Assembly (NCBI RefSeq): GCF_027595985.1
Contig: NC_073305.1
Location: 84,064,126 to 84,128,125 of the forward strand
Direction: 5' to 3'
DNA length: 64,000 nucleotides
Source: Sorex araneus
Taxonomy: Eukaryota; Chordata; Mammalia; Eulipotyphla; Soricidae
The notes under the pieces: generated by a model
What the model was told of the DNA's origin: nothing
Databases searched by the model: none
Seen by the model: only the letters and a program-made list of their open reading frames with translations
Translations under genes and position numbers: made by a program
In this document: positions 19,511-33,600 of the stretch, in pieces
Numbering within the stretch: position 1 is the stretch's first letter
How the letters are laid out: each line of letters begins with the position of its first letter

Positions 19511-20900
19511 GAATCAGAGCATTTGCCCCTAAAATATTTTTTAATTATTTTTATGATAATACATAAAATTGTTGTGATCAAAATTTGTAAATGGTTTCAA
19601 TGTTCATACTGAAAAGGACTATAACTGTGACTCAGATGTCTAAATGTGAATCAACATTTCTAGAATACATTTTACTCTGTACAATCAAGAAAAATGCATT
19701 AACAGAGCTAAACTTCACCTATGTGCCAAATTAGAGTAAAGACCATACAATCACACAGACTTTTTAGAGAACAATATAAAATGGAGTCATTGGGAAGGCT
19801 TTGAGAAGCAGATGTTCATGATCTGAGAAGTGAACAGAAATAAAAGACTAGCTCAGGTGGAAGATGCCATGTATGTATTACTTAAACTATATCAAGGAAA
19901 TCAAAGAGTGTGTGAGAGTGTTAATAAACAATGAGAAGTATGCAAAGATAAATTGGTAAGGACTGTAAATGAAGAGTTTGGATATTCTGTGGTATGTATG
20001 TCACATAGGTTTTGCTTCGTTTTTCATGAAAAACAAAAATAACTTTCTAGGTTCCAAACTAGTGGAATTGGAAAGAACTTCATAGAGCTGATACTTGTCA
20101 TTTCGATGTAATGATGGTGTCAGTATATCAACTAGGATACTTGTGCTGAACTGGCATGTTGATAACTGACTTTTAGTTGGGAATCAGCTGGGGCTTTGCC
20201 TGAGGCTTCAGTTCCTCTCCATCTTGATTGTCCTCATCTGAGTTTTAAGAGTAAATATTCCAAAAGAGAGGAAGTTGAAACTGCCTGTTTGTTCATGGCT
20301 AGGCCATTAGAATCACTTCTCACTTTCAAATTTGAGCAAATAGAGTACCCCAGACAAACACTTGTACTATGTCTAATTCTGCAGATATATTTAATTTTAT
20401 TAACATAATTAACTGACTATTTTGGGGGGGGAATGGCGAATGGTTTATCTATATGATATATACCTTGAAAAAATAGAGTACACCCCCCCACATGTATATG
20501 TACATGCCTTCTTCTATTTTTCTATCTTCTCAGCTACCTTTTCTTTATGCTATAATGCAAAAATAAATAACCTGTTCTTCTTTACCTTTTATCAGAAATT
20601 CTGGTAATAAAGAACTCCTAGATTTTGTTGCCATCCCCAACCCAGTGCCTGATTTGTAATTTGTGAGAGGATGAAGCAGTTGTTATGCTTCTATATTGGT
20701 AAAGGCAGGTATCCCTTGAATTTGGGACAGGACTCAAGTGATCGAGCTCATTGTGCATAAAATAAGAATACCTCAGTTTTGAACTTCATCAAATTTATGT
20801 CTCTGTTCATGAAGACAAATCATTATATTTCGGGGGGGGGTTGGAATTAAATATGGAGATAATATTGCATAGGAAAGTATAATATAAGAGATGCAAAAGC
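19511..20900. other. CENPQ intron 1, middle part
   Basis: AT-rich sequence with short G or C runs (20425, 20484, 20832). No recognised repeat or gene. Confidence 0.5.
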
Positions 20901-20917
20901 ATTTTTACATGATTCAG

Positions 20918-21067
20918 TATCCCACTCACACGGCAGAGCCTGGCAAGCTATGCATGGCATATTCGATATGTCAAAAACAGTAACAACAAGTCTCACAATG
21001 GAGATGTTGTTACTGGTGCCCACTTGAACAAATTAATGAACAATGGGACGACTGTGCAACAGTGCTT
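20918..21067 (+). mobile_element. Long-type SINE, 5'-truncated
   Basis: It begins inside the body at the second GAGCCTGGCAAGCTA unit and continues to ACTGTGCAACAGTGC. It lacks the tRNA-like head. Confidence 0.8.
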
Positions 21068-21212
21068 TAATGTCACACAAATGGAATATATTCCTAGGAA
21101 TGAAATTGAATTAGCTATCTTTATATAAGGGTAAAATTAATTCTTTCTAATCTATTTAAATATTTTTTAAATACACTATAATATCCCCCAAATTTTATCA
21201 CAAATTTTATTT

Positions 21213-21393
21213 ATTTTTTTTGTTCTGTTTTGGAACCTTTCTTGGCAGTGCTCAGGAAATAACTCTTGGCTCTGTACTCAGGGATCACTCCTGGTGCGGG
21301 TTAGGGAACCATATGGGGTGCTGGGGATCAAACCCAGTCCCACTGTGTGCAAGACAAATGCCTTACCCTGTAGCCCATCTCTCGAAACCCCTT
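21213..21393 (-). mobile_element. Short SINE
   Basis: TTGGAACCTTTCTTGGCAGT, CTCCTGGTGCGGGTTAGGG and CTTACCCTGTAGCCCATCTC. It ends about 135 bp before the CENPQ start codon. Confidence 0.8.
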
Positions 21394-21529
21394 ATCAAAA
21401 ATTTTAGAAGCAATTTTGGAATATGTAGATATATTTTAAAATATTGTGCAAGGCTATAGTAATTTTCTGTGTCTGTTCCACCTATACAGATTTTTCTGAA
21501 GCACTGTTAAAATTACTGCTTAGATCAGG

Positions 21530-21631
21530 ATGCCTGGCAAAGCAACTGTTTCCAAGAAAAAGTCTCAGCCATTAAAAAGAAATCCAAAAAGAAAAACTGC
21601 TGATGAGGAAATGGAGTTATCAGAGAATGAG
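21530..21631 (+). CDS. CENPQ: CENPQ first coding exon, residues 1-34
   Basis: The ATG has A at -3 (CAGGATG) and starts [20 protein letters not shown], ending MELSENE before donor GAG|GTAATA. It aligns with the remembered human start MSGKANASKKNAQQLKRNPK. The acceptor is a few bases upstream (CTGCTTAG at about 21523). Confidence 0.95.
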
Positions 21632-24600
21632 GTAATAAAAACATGGAGTTATCATTTGGAACTGATTATTTTGCTGAAAAATTTTACCTGTTTTGGGGGC
21701 TGGAGATAGCACAGCGGGTAGGATGTTTGCTTTGCACACAGTCAATCTGGGCTCAATTCCCAGCATCCCATATGGTCCCCTGAGCACTGCCAAGGGTAAT
21801 TCCTGAGTGCATGAGCCAAAATACAAAATAACCCCTGTGTATTGCTGGGTGTGACCCAAAAAGAAAAAAAAAATTACCTGTTTTCATAAAGGAATGTGTG
21901 AAGACTAAGTCAATTTTACTATAAATCTTAGTAATTCCTGTTGTTCTTAGGGCTGTTAGAACATGATTTATAAAAGTTCTGGTGTAAAAATGCTTCAGTT
22001 TTTGTCATATAAAAAATAATTATTTGGGGATACCCATATGGAATATTTCAAAGTATTTAAATAGTTTAGGAATAGGATACATGAATTTTTGTGTCATTCA
22101 TATGTTAGAAGTGGAGAATTTTTAAGTCAGTCAAGGGGGGTTTTAGTAACACTTAAAAAAAATTAGTTTGGGAGGAATTAACTTCTTCCCATCATAATAT
22201 TCCCCCTCATAAAATAAATAAGTGAATTATTTAAAACCTTTTGCTTTGTTTTGAAAAAAAGTCCATTTGTTTTGTAGATTAATTATATAGTTCTGTTTCA
22301 CAGGAAAATCACTTAAAAGGCTGATCTTATATCAAATAAGAAATTCTATTGTACATTACAACCATTGCCCCAAAATTACTTTAATATTTTTTCTTTCCTA
22401 GAATAAAAACATACCATTTTTCTTTAGAAGTATGCTTTTTTTCTTACCTGAAAAGTTTACTAGTACTCTTTTATGGTATGTTGCAAAATTAATATCTTTT
22501 TTTAATGTTGAATTCTGTTATGTGTTTTTCCTCTAGGTTAGAAATACATGCAAAAAACAAAAAAGTCAACTGCAGCACCTGTCATCTCAAGGTATTTTTT
22601 CTTTTATCTTGTTAACCATCTTTCAGGTTATTTATGTTCATTTAAAAAAAATTAGCATCTTGCTAATGAGTTTTGCAACTAAAAAGGATAATTATTAGCT
22701 GCCTTCTCATTTTACAAGATTCAGTAATACTGATTGTCATTTTAGACAAGTGAAATTCTGCTTAACATCCCTTAGCAAATGTTGTGAATATTTCTAAATT
22801 GATGAGAAAAATCCAAGGGTACCACAGTCTGAATTATTCCTGTTCTGTCATTGAAGGATCTCTCTTTTGAGCTGCTCCTCTCCTAATGGGCCTCTATTCT
22901 ACTACTACTGTAGACTATTTCATTCAATTTAAATAAGTTTATTTGGAGAAAATTTGTTTGGATATCTTTATTTAAATAACATCTTTGTGGAAAAATTCCC
23001 TACCACTATTCACTTAAGACCAGGTTATATCCTCTGTATTAATGCTTCCCATATCAAACAGTACTTTTACTTTTATAATACTTTGCATACCTTTTATTTT
23101 AACTAATATCTCTTCTCTTCAAAACTAATCTCTATTGGGGCTGGAGCAATAGCACAGCGGGTAGGGCGTTTGCCTTGCACGTGACCAACCCAAGTTTGAA
23201 TTCCAGCATCTCATATGGTCCCCCAAGCACCGCCAGAAGTAAGTAATTCTTGAGTGCATGAGCCAGGAGTAACCCCTGTGCATCGCCAAGTGTGACACAA
23301 AAAGAAAAAAAAAAATTAATCTCTATTAACCAATAGTCTATCTCTTTTATTACTTGTAAATAGAACAGGAACATTCATCTAATAAATGTCTATTGGTAGT
23401 TTGACTACTCTGTTGGCGCTTCAAATAACATCCAGTATTTGGTATAATTTTGTGTTGTGTGAACAGTCATGCAGTCGGAGGTGCTGAGACAAGGAACGCG
23501 GAAGAAATGTATTTCATGGATAGTCTAGGTTCTCTCTGACTCTTAGACAAAGGTAGAGAGCCCTGTAGTCTCTCCTTTTATTGATCATGGTACCTCTAAA
23601 GGGTGCGATACAGTGACATCACCAAAGGCATCAAAAGAAGTTACAGAAAGAACATTGAGACAGTGGAAACATATTGTTTCCTTGTACCTGTAGGCCTGTA
23701 ACCTTGAGACAAGGATACAAAGCCAGAACTGAAACTTTTCTTGGGCTACTGGCACCTGGATTTACACCCCAAAGACTAGGCTGGGCCCGAGCCTGCATTT
23801 TGCAACCTCAAAGGTCTGCATGTCAAAGACTAGCCAGGCTTCTGTGAGAGAAGGAAAACTTCTCTTTTCAATATACTGAAATTATTTTTCTGAAGGCAGC
23901 TTGAAGAGGGAAAATGTTCAGCTTCATCCAAACCAGTCAGGACACACAAGAAATGTCACCCATTTTCATGGGTCCCTATGTTCCTGTCCATAGCATGGTA
24001 CAGTATACATGGGCTCGCCCTGATAGCTCAGTCCAGCCCCAACAATTTTGTATATAAGTTGATCAATCAAGCTCTTTAGTTTACTCCTGTGAACCAAACT
24101 TTGTTTTGGGTCTTGATAATAATGGCACAATTCTTCACTTAAAATCTTAAATTCTTCACTTAAAGTCTTGGGGCTCCAGTATTATAGCAGGTTGCCTGTT
24201 TGCCTTGCATGCGGCTGACTGGGGTTTAATCCCTGGCATTTCATATGGTCCCCAGGCACCACCAGGAGTAATTCCTGAGTGCATAGCCTGAAGTAACCCC
24301 TGGATATTGCTGGGTGTGACCCAAAAAACCTAAAAAGAGATCCAAAGATCAATAAGCTTTCAAGAGATAATATGTTGATGAGAAGCAGAGAAAAGGAAAC
24401 ACGGATGCACTGTTGGTGTTTTCAGTCAGTATGACAGTTAGGGAAAACAGTCTAGAGGCTGCTACATTCCTTTAAATACATGTGTTAACTGATCCAGCAT
24501 TTTCACTTCTGATAATATATCTAAAGAAAATGAAAACACTCAAAAATGTCCTGCATTTCCATGTTTATAGCAATTATTTGTAGTAGCCAAAACATGGAAA

Positions 24601-27600
24601 TAAGTTCATGTGTAATGAATGCACAAAGTTGTGGTGTGGTGTGTAATTCTACAGTCTTAAAAAAGGAGGAAGTCTGGGCTGAAGTGGTAGTAGAGTGGTA
24701 GGACCCTTGCCTTGCATATGACCAACCTGGGTTTAGTCTCCAGCATCCCATGTAGTCCACAAGCCCTGCCCTGAGCACCACTGGGTATGGCCAAACCTAA
24801 CCAACAGGGTGGGGGGGGGGATTCTATTATTTGTGAAAATTTGGATGAACCTTGAGATCATTCTGTAAGTGAAGTAAGCCAGAGAAAGATCACTTCATGA
24901 TCTCTTTTATATACAGAATCTTTATTTAAAAAAAAAAAAAAAGGCCACATTCACAGAAAAAGGTTTGGAAGGCTATTCAAAGAACGAGTTGGAAAGGGGA
25001 AGAATTGTAGAAAACTCAAAACTACACACTTCAGTTTAAAGACAAATGAAAGTGGGGTCAGAGACATAGTATACATCTGGCATGTGATCGTCCCCACTAC
25101 CACATAGATCCCCCAGCCCCTCATCCCTATTGCAAGGTGCAGCCCCGGAGTTCGGAAGCAGCCTCCTTAGTGCCACTTGGGAGGCCACAACAAAAAGATA
25201 AAAAGATAAGTACAAGGGTTGACTGTGACAACAAGTTTATTTACCCAGTGCCTACCTGATTCCATCTATTTTGCTTAACCTGTGCATGCATGAATTTTGT
25301 TTACAACCTACAAACAATTGAAATCACAAACCCAGGGGCAGACTAATGACAGAACAATTTGCTTCTAAAGCCCATGCTCCTAATCTCCTCCTCCCTGCTA
25401 TTTTAATATTACCTTGACCGTTTAATTAAGTTCTACACATACACACTCCCATATCTATATTTGGTTATGCAACTGATCAGTAATTGATAATTCCTACCTA
25501 TCATGGAACCTTCCAATATTCAGCCTAATGGAGTGGAAAAGATGCATTTCTTGGGGCTGGAGCGATAGCACAGCAGGTAGGGCATTTGCCTTGCACGCGG
25601 CCAACCCGGGTTTGATTTCCAGCATCCCATATGGTCCACTGAGCACCGCCAGGAGTAATTCCTGAGTGCAAAGCCCTGTGTGCATCGCCGGGTGTGACCC
25701 AAAAAGCCAAAAAAAATGTATTTCTTATAGTGAATTCAATATTCAATATCCTGTGAAAATATACCATTTTGCCATATTTGGTTCCTTTATTAATTGATTT
25801 TTCCCTTAGACTTTTTCCACTCCTAATCCCTTTACTGCCAGTTGGTCATATTTATTTTTTAATACTGATTTTTTTTTTTAAGTTATGTTGAGGAGCCAGA
25901 GAGATAGTGCAACAGGTAGGGCTCTTATCTTGCACACTGTCGACCCAAATCAGATCCCCAGCCTCCTGTATGGTCCTTTAGGCCCACCAGGAATGATTCC
26001 TGAGTGTAGAGCCAGGGTAACCCCTGAGCACCAGCAGGTGTGGCCCAAAACCAAAAAGTTATCTTGAGTTTGTATCTACAGTATTAATTACTGGTGCTAC
26101 AGTTGATGTTACGATATTCAAATTCAGTACTTACCATGTTATAACTGTAACAAAAGAGGAAATTAAAGAGTTTATACAACTTTATAATGTTGTTTCTCAT
26201 AAATTCTTTAGCTTTTTGATGTTTCACTTTTTAAGTGATCTAGTTTCTGGATTGACCTATTTCATCTCTTGCTAGAGACTGGACAGACAAAACATATGAA
26301 TCTGAAGCAGGTAAAGATATCATCCAACAAGAGGAAAACCTGGCAACCTCTTTCACAGAATAGTAGAGAGCATTTGCAAACTTTAATGGAATCAGTAATA
26401 ATGTGAGTATAAAACTTACTTGTCACCTTTTATTCCTCCTTTGTATGTTTCCTATAAACATTTTTTTAAATGTTATCTGCTCTAAGGGGGGGTCAGATGT
26501 CTTCTATTTCAGAAGAAGACTTACTTAAGTCTTTTGTTGCTATTTGTCTTCTGCAAAAAAATTAAAAAGTTATTTTCAGAAGTTTGGAATCCTATCATGA
26601 AATAGAAATTGAGTCTTGCGGCCTCATCTGTTATCTTAAAATCTTAGTTTATCAACAGGGATATGTTCAGAAGAAATTGAGTTTAAATAAAACTTTAAGT
26701 GTATACTTCCATAATTGAGTGTGGGGATGTTTCCACAAACAAAATGTAGAAGAATTCTGGCATATAATAATATAATGACAATACTAATTACAGAAAAGAA
26801 AAACTTTCAATATACCTTTAATTCAAATACTTTGTTAAATATAAAAGGGAAAGTAATTGGTTCTACCTGGTCATTAAGAAATCAGAAAAAAAGTTGACAT
26901 TATTTGTGTTTCAAACTAATGTTCAGTTCTTTTATTTTTTTTCTTCGTGTGTAGAGAAATTGTGAGTAAAACTATCAAAGGAAAAGAGCAAATTCATTAT
27001 CATCTTAACTGCCTGAAGAAAAGGTAATAAAGTTATGCAGTTGAAATAGATCAAAAAATAACTTGGGGTCCAGAGTGATAGTACAGGTATGCGGGTAGGG
27101 CATTTGCCATGCATGCAGACAACCTGGATCAATCCTCAGCATCCCAGGTGGCCCCCCTGAGCACCATCAGGAGCAATTCCTGAGTGCAGAGCTAGGAATA
27201 ATACCTGAACATCTTGAGTTTGATCCAAAAAGAAGAAAAAACAAACAACACCAGGATTTGTAAAAACCTGTTCATTCCTATGTTGCCAGAATATACATTT
27301 GTGAAAGTTTTTCATTTGAGATTTTGGGTCTCTGTTGTTACAGTTTGATAAGTAATGTGTATAGATATTACCCTAAGCGTACTGTTGCTATATAATAGAA
27401 AATTTGTGAAGAAATAACATCACAAAATGTGTATTTGATTTTGTAGTTCTAGGATTTGGAATGGAGTGATAGCACAGCAGGTAGGGCATTTGCATTAAAT
27501 GTGGCTGACCCGGGTTCAATTCCTTCATCCCTGTCGGAGAGCCTGGCAAGCTACCGAGAGTATTCCACCCGCATGGCAGAGCCTGGCAAGCTACCCATGG

Positions 27601-30600
27601 CGTATTCGATATGCCAAAAACAGTAACAAGTCTCACGTGGAGACGTTACTGGTGCCCACTCAAGCAAATTGATGAACAATGGGACGACAGCGCTACAGTG
27701 CTATAGTCTAAGATTTGAAAAGATATTTTGTCAGTCTTAACTTCTTTAGTCTCATTTTGAACAATTTAAAGATTAACAGCTTATTATTCTTACCTAATAT
27801 TTATCCTATTGCAATGTTTCCCTTCATTTTATATTGTACTGCATTATTTGCATAAACATCAAGTAATTTTCCAAGATTTACAGCAAGTTGTAAAATGGAA
27901 GTTTCTTCTCCAGGCTTAAAAGTCACACTTACTGTAAGATGATAATTTTAAATGATTACTTTTCCATAGTATTTGTATTTTTCTTTTCCTAGAAGAATGT
28001 TTTCCATCTCAGTTTATGTTTGCCTAGGGATTTTTTTGATGCAGTTCTTTATTTTGGGGAAGTCTGAGCACAGATTTTGCTTGCTTTGTTGATCTTAAAT
28101 CGTGGTAACAAAATAGAAATAGAGGTATTTAGTGTTGTGGGAGTTCGTGGAGGATTTATCAGGACTTTTTGGGGAGGATAGCACTGTGGCACTGTCCTTC
28201 AATTGTTCATCAATTTGCTCGAGCAGGCAACAGTAATGTCTCCATTGTGAGACTTTTTACTGTTTTTGGCATAATCGAATACACCACGGGTAGCTTGCCA
28301 GGCTCTGTCGTGCAAGCAGGATACTCTCGGTAGCTTGCCCATCTCTCTGAGAGGGACGAAGGAATCGAACCCGGGTCGGCCAAGTGCAAGGCAAACACCC
28401 TACCCGCTGTGCTATCGCAACATATCATAAAAGAATATTATAGCCCCAGGGAATTAGATGAAAAGAGATGACAGCTGTCTTTCAAAGCAGAACAGAATGT
28501 TGGTGGTACTCAAGTAGAAATAATCGATTTTTATTCTGCTCCTAAGATTGTTGCAGCAGTGTGAATCCCTGAATGTTCCCCCCAAAAAACTCCCAAAAAA
28601 AGATTTGACTAATACAGCAAGTGTCCTGAAAATGGAGAGAGCACAGCACAGAAGGAATGAAGAGAGCCTGGCATTGTTGCAGGTATGAAAATTGAATATG
28701 TGTTTCATACATTTCGGGGAAAGGGAAAAGACAGTAACAAATTTGGATTATCATGGTATTATCCTGGAGGTATTTGACCTTAGATCAGGTTTGTTGTTGT
28801 TGTCAGCAAACTGCCTGAACCTTGGGATTCCAACAGCACGGGGGCAGGAATGTGACTTATGTGGCAGAACACGTGTCTGGTGTAGGGGATGCCTCAGATT
28901 CAGTCCACTACTGGGTGCTGCATGGTCCCCTGTTGCTTCTGGGCATGACCCTGTTGACCCCTGAATTTCATAGTTGCGTATCGTTTTCTTTACACCAAGT
29001 AAAAACAGTTTTGTGTGTGTTGTCCTCATTTTACAAATGTGAAAGATGTCTCTACTTGAACCTTAGATGCGGTTTAAAATTACGGTGTAAGTCTTGCTAA
29101 TAGGCCTTCACATCCGAAAAGTGCCCTTCCTCACAATCATGGCAGCAACAACAGCAAAGAATTTTTTAAAAAGAAATGGTAAAGTGTTAATTCTGAAAAT
29201 GTAAACAGTTGGTCCCATTCCTAACTCATTTCAGAGTTTAGTTTATTTGTAGTTATTTGGGCTTTTGGTTAGCAATTTAGTAAATTCAAGGTAGAAGTTT
29301 ATGCAAAAATACATCTCAAAGGTGTTCTAATAACTTAAAATTTATAAATCATTCATTCCTTCATATGACGGAGAATAACATTGAAAGATTAGCTTCTGAA
29401 GAGCATATCCACATAAATGCTAGGTGGCATTTGGGAGGGAAGGGGGCCTAGACTACATCCAGTGCTGCTCGCAGGCTCTGCGTCCAGGTTCACATGCACG
29501 GCTAACACTTTAACCAGCCCTGAACGTCTTTCTCAATCCAAGTATGATATTTTCATCTCAACTTCATGTTCTAAGATTTCATTTTTATCTCAATGTTTGT
29601 ACTTTGTCAAGGGTATATTTTTCAATATTGTCACTAGCTCTGCCTCTTTATAAACAATTTTAGATGACATTATTTTTTAAATTTCACTTGATTGAGGTAT
29701 AATTGATTATAAGGTATTGAAAGTATACAGACGGTGGTTCGAGATACATATACTTTGTGAAAAGATTTTCCCCATCTAGTTAATATCAACCGATCATTTT
29801 GCATATTTTTTGTAAGAATAAAAATCTCAAATAATGTTTTTAGTTATCTCATTTTGTTTTACATTAGATATATTTCCGACTAGGAAATTCAGAATTAGAG
29901 GTTCCCATGATCTCATCTCTGACTTGGTATTTTGAAAAATCAGCTCACAGAAGTCAGAAAGGCACTTTAGTATTACCAGTTTATTGTGAATATTAATGAA
30001 GGATAGCATTGCAGCGATAGCACAGTGGGTTGCATGCGGCCGACCCAGGTTCTTTTTCTCTGTCCCTCTCAGAGAGCCCAGGAAGCTACCGAGAATATCC
30101 TGCCCACATGGCAGAGCCTGGCAAGCTACCCATGGCGTATTTCATATGTCAAAAACAGTGACAAGTCTCACAATGGAGACATTACTGGTGCCCACTCAAG
30201 CAAATGGATGAACAACAGGACTACAGTGCTAAAGATATATAAGTCATTCATAGCCCTTGGACAATTAAAAAACAGTGTATGGAAAATTATAGAGCTCTTA
30301 GATACCTTTTTTTTTTTTTTTAATCACTGGAAGCGTTTATCCACTGATTGCTAGAGTTATCTGCGATCAGCACATCCCTGATTTCCCCGTACTCATTTCA
30401 TTTATTTCTCTTTGTTATCTCCCATAAATTAAATACTCTCTTTATGTGGAAAACAACTCTTAAATTACATACTCTTTTCGTGTGGAAAACTACCCTTAAA
30501 TTACATTCTCTTTTCATGTGGAAAACTGTCATTCATTTTCTATTAGTGTCCCTGACATAATGATCAGCATTGCTTTGGCCAAATGAAAACACTAAGACAC

Positions 30601-33600
30601 TCAAATGCACCTAAGATATATTTGCGATTTTTCTGCTCTTACATATGTTTTCCTATTGTACATTCTACCCTCAGTTCTTAGACTACATATCCATTCACAT
30701 GGATATTCCAGGGTCTCTAATACCAGCAACTTTGGAGATTTTTTGAATATATGAGATGTTAAAAAGTTATGTGTATGTCGACGCGGCGGCCAGCTAGGAG
30801 TGCCGAGCTCGGCCACGCTGAGACATAGGAGGCCGCTCCTCGATGTTCCAGATCGAGGGCCTCGCATGGAAGCTGGACCCCTAGGAGATGAAACTGAAGA
30901 TGCGCGAGGACGTGATCTCCTCCATACGGAACTACCTCATCTACGTGGCCCTGCTGCAAGTCACTCCTTTTATCTTAAATAAGCTGGACAGCATATGAAG
31001 GCTGGTCATCACATGTGAATGCAGGATATGAAGAACCTGATTACAGTTTCTCCTCGTGTCTGCAAATGAGTAGGCCCAGAAAGATGTAAGAGACTCTTGA
31101 TTGAATGGACCTAAAAATCCTACTTGTTAAGAAACAAGTCTGACTCTGGTGACTGGCCTTCTTAGCTGAAATGAAACTATTTGGAACATATAAAAAAGCT
31201 ATTTTGTGGTCCTAAAACGCCCTTATGCCTGTGATATTCAGCCTCTGTCAATGTCGGTATAAAGGTAAATAATGGCAAATTCCCTTTTCTAGCAAGTATC
31301 AATTATAAGGGAATTATGTCTGCGGTTACACTGTCTTGCCATTCCTGGTCCCCTTTTTACTTCTGTCTGTTGAAGAGTTTCTTACAGCCAGTTGTTTTAT
31401 GGAAGCCAGCACACAACCATGATGACATTTAAGCACAGGACCATTAGTCTATATTTTTAATAAATGTATTAATTAAGAAAAAAAAGTTATATGTATGTCT
31501 ATTATATGTTGGCAACTTATTTGGGATTTGTTTAATGTAAGTTTTTAATTAAATCATTAAGTTAAAGTACTTGCTTTCTGCCTCAGGGGGAAATAGATAA
31601 AATAGTGGAAACAGCAGAGTCAATGACTGGACAGATTCAGAGTCTACAGGACAAAATTCAGATTCTGACAAGGGAGGTAGAAGAGGAGGAGAAGAAAATT
31701 AAAGAGGTAATTGTTTTAAAAGGTACATTGCTAGAATCTTGTATAGTTTGTACTGTTTCGATTGTAGCAATTCAGTGCTTTTGAATGACAACCTCAGGGC
31801 AGTGCTGTGGGGGTACCTGGGCAGAGCTCAGTCTGGTGGGGCTGAGGTTGTGTGTAGTCAGGGTCAGGGAGTGAGCTCTAGGCCTTTAACATGCTAAATA
31901 TGTGCTCTACCGCTTTTCTCTTGGTCGGGCCGCCAGAGAAACTTCTGTGTAATAAGATATAATCACTATATCACTGTAATCCCCTTGCCCATCAATTTGC
32001 TCGAGCAGGCACCAGTAACGTCTCCATTGTGAGACTTGTTGTTACTATTTTGGCATGTCGAATATGCCACCAGTAGCTTACTGGGCTCTGTTGTTTCAAA
32101 TAAGCCTTTGAAATTCTCACTTTTTCTCATTTTAGCTGCATCAAATAGTTAGTAGTGGGGACCTTGCTCTTCCAGAACTTTCTCAGAAAAGTCTCAAGGC
32201 ACCCATACTTCAGGTAAATATAAATTTCCCGTGTTGCTTGTATACAGTTATGAACTGCATTTATTTAAAATCTTCCTGAGGAGGGGTGACTGTAGCTCAC
32301 TCCTCACATTCTTCAGAGTGCTGGTGTTCCTGAAAACAAAGCACGTTCTGCAGCCCTTTGAGCCACCCCTCTCAGACCATATCATCTCTTTTGTAATCAA
32401 CAAATGGAGAGCCAAGGACATGGAACGAGGTGTCATTTTATGCTCTGCATACTCTGCACTCTGCTTCAGCTGCCAGGTGTGGCTCAGAGGGCTTCTGCCT
32501 GCTGCAGCCTGGGACACTGCTGCATCATATCCTTGGGTCTGGCCTTGAACCCCAGTGCCTAATTAACTCAGTGTCACTGGAAGTGGCCCCAGGCTTTCTG
32601 AGTTTTGCTTGGGAGGCCCCAACAAATAGGTTTTTAATGGGATTTGTGATGTAAACTATTAGGGGAAATTATTCTTCTCATTTAGTATAAAGTTTGAAAA
32701 TTTTTTCGCCTCCTTTGATTTTTGAATTTGGGCTCTATAGTTGTTCTTATTTCTAATATTGGCATATTATTTCAAGTACAATGTCTTATTTAAAGAAGAA
32801 TATAAACTGGTAATTTATCTTCAAGAAGGGCCTATAGATATCGTTGTATAAATATGCTTCTGATGGCGAAAAATCTTCCTATTTCCTCAAAAAGTAATTT
32901 GAATGTTTTGTTTGTTCTGGTATTTTTGGTGGGGCCCCTGTCCAGTGGGTCTCAGAATTTTCCTTTTGTCTCTATGCTCAGGGATCACTCCTGGTGGGAC
33001 CCGGGGAACTTTATATTAGCACTGGAACTCCTAGGGAAACTCCTAGGGACTCCTTGGGAACCATAGGGCTGGGAATTGAATGAGGGTCAGGCAAGTACAA
33101 GGCCACACCTGCTTACCATCTCTCCTACCCAGTTTACATTGTTCTTATCGATAATCCATTTGGGGATCTGGACAAATACTACAGGGATCTTGCCTTGCAT
33201 TGCAGGTAACTCTGGTTCAATCTCTGACATCCCAGAGTCTCTCCCCAGTACCACTCGGTGTGGTCCAGTTCCCCAAGCCCTGTCCCCTCACCTTAAGGGC
33301 AGGGGGAGGGGAGTGGGTGTGGAGGGGGAAAAGACGACCTGCCTAGAGTGAAAAGTAATGAGCATTAGATACAGAAGTGATGTACATGAGGCTTATTATA
33401 CCATTCTGAGTAACTTATATTTGAAAACTTTTTATTTGGAAATGCTAAATCTAATTGTACTATTGTTCCCACAGAAAGAAATGTTGACGTTAATTCCAAA
33501 CCAGAATGCTCTCCTAGAGGATTTGAATGTTCTCCATAATTCACCCAAGATAAAGAACATGTTCACTTTCATCGAAGAAGCCTATAAAAGACTGGACACA

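Noticed and set aside
27961-28030. Possible CENPQ exon at TTTTCCTAG|AAGAATG
   Set aside because: The frame does not match CENP-Q. The true next exon is at 28547 with correct phase and sequence.
32231-32548. 105-codon frame in CENPQ intron 7 resembling an alternative exon
   Set aside because: No family match. It contains probable SINE traces, and the canonical exons join without it.
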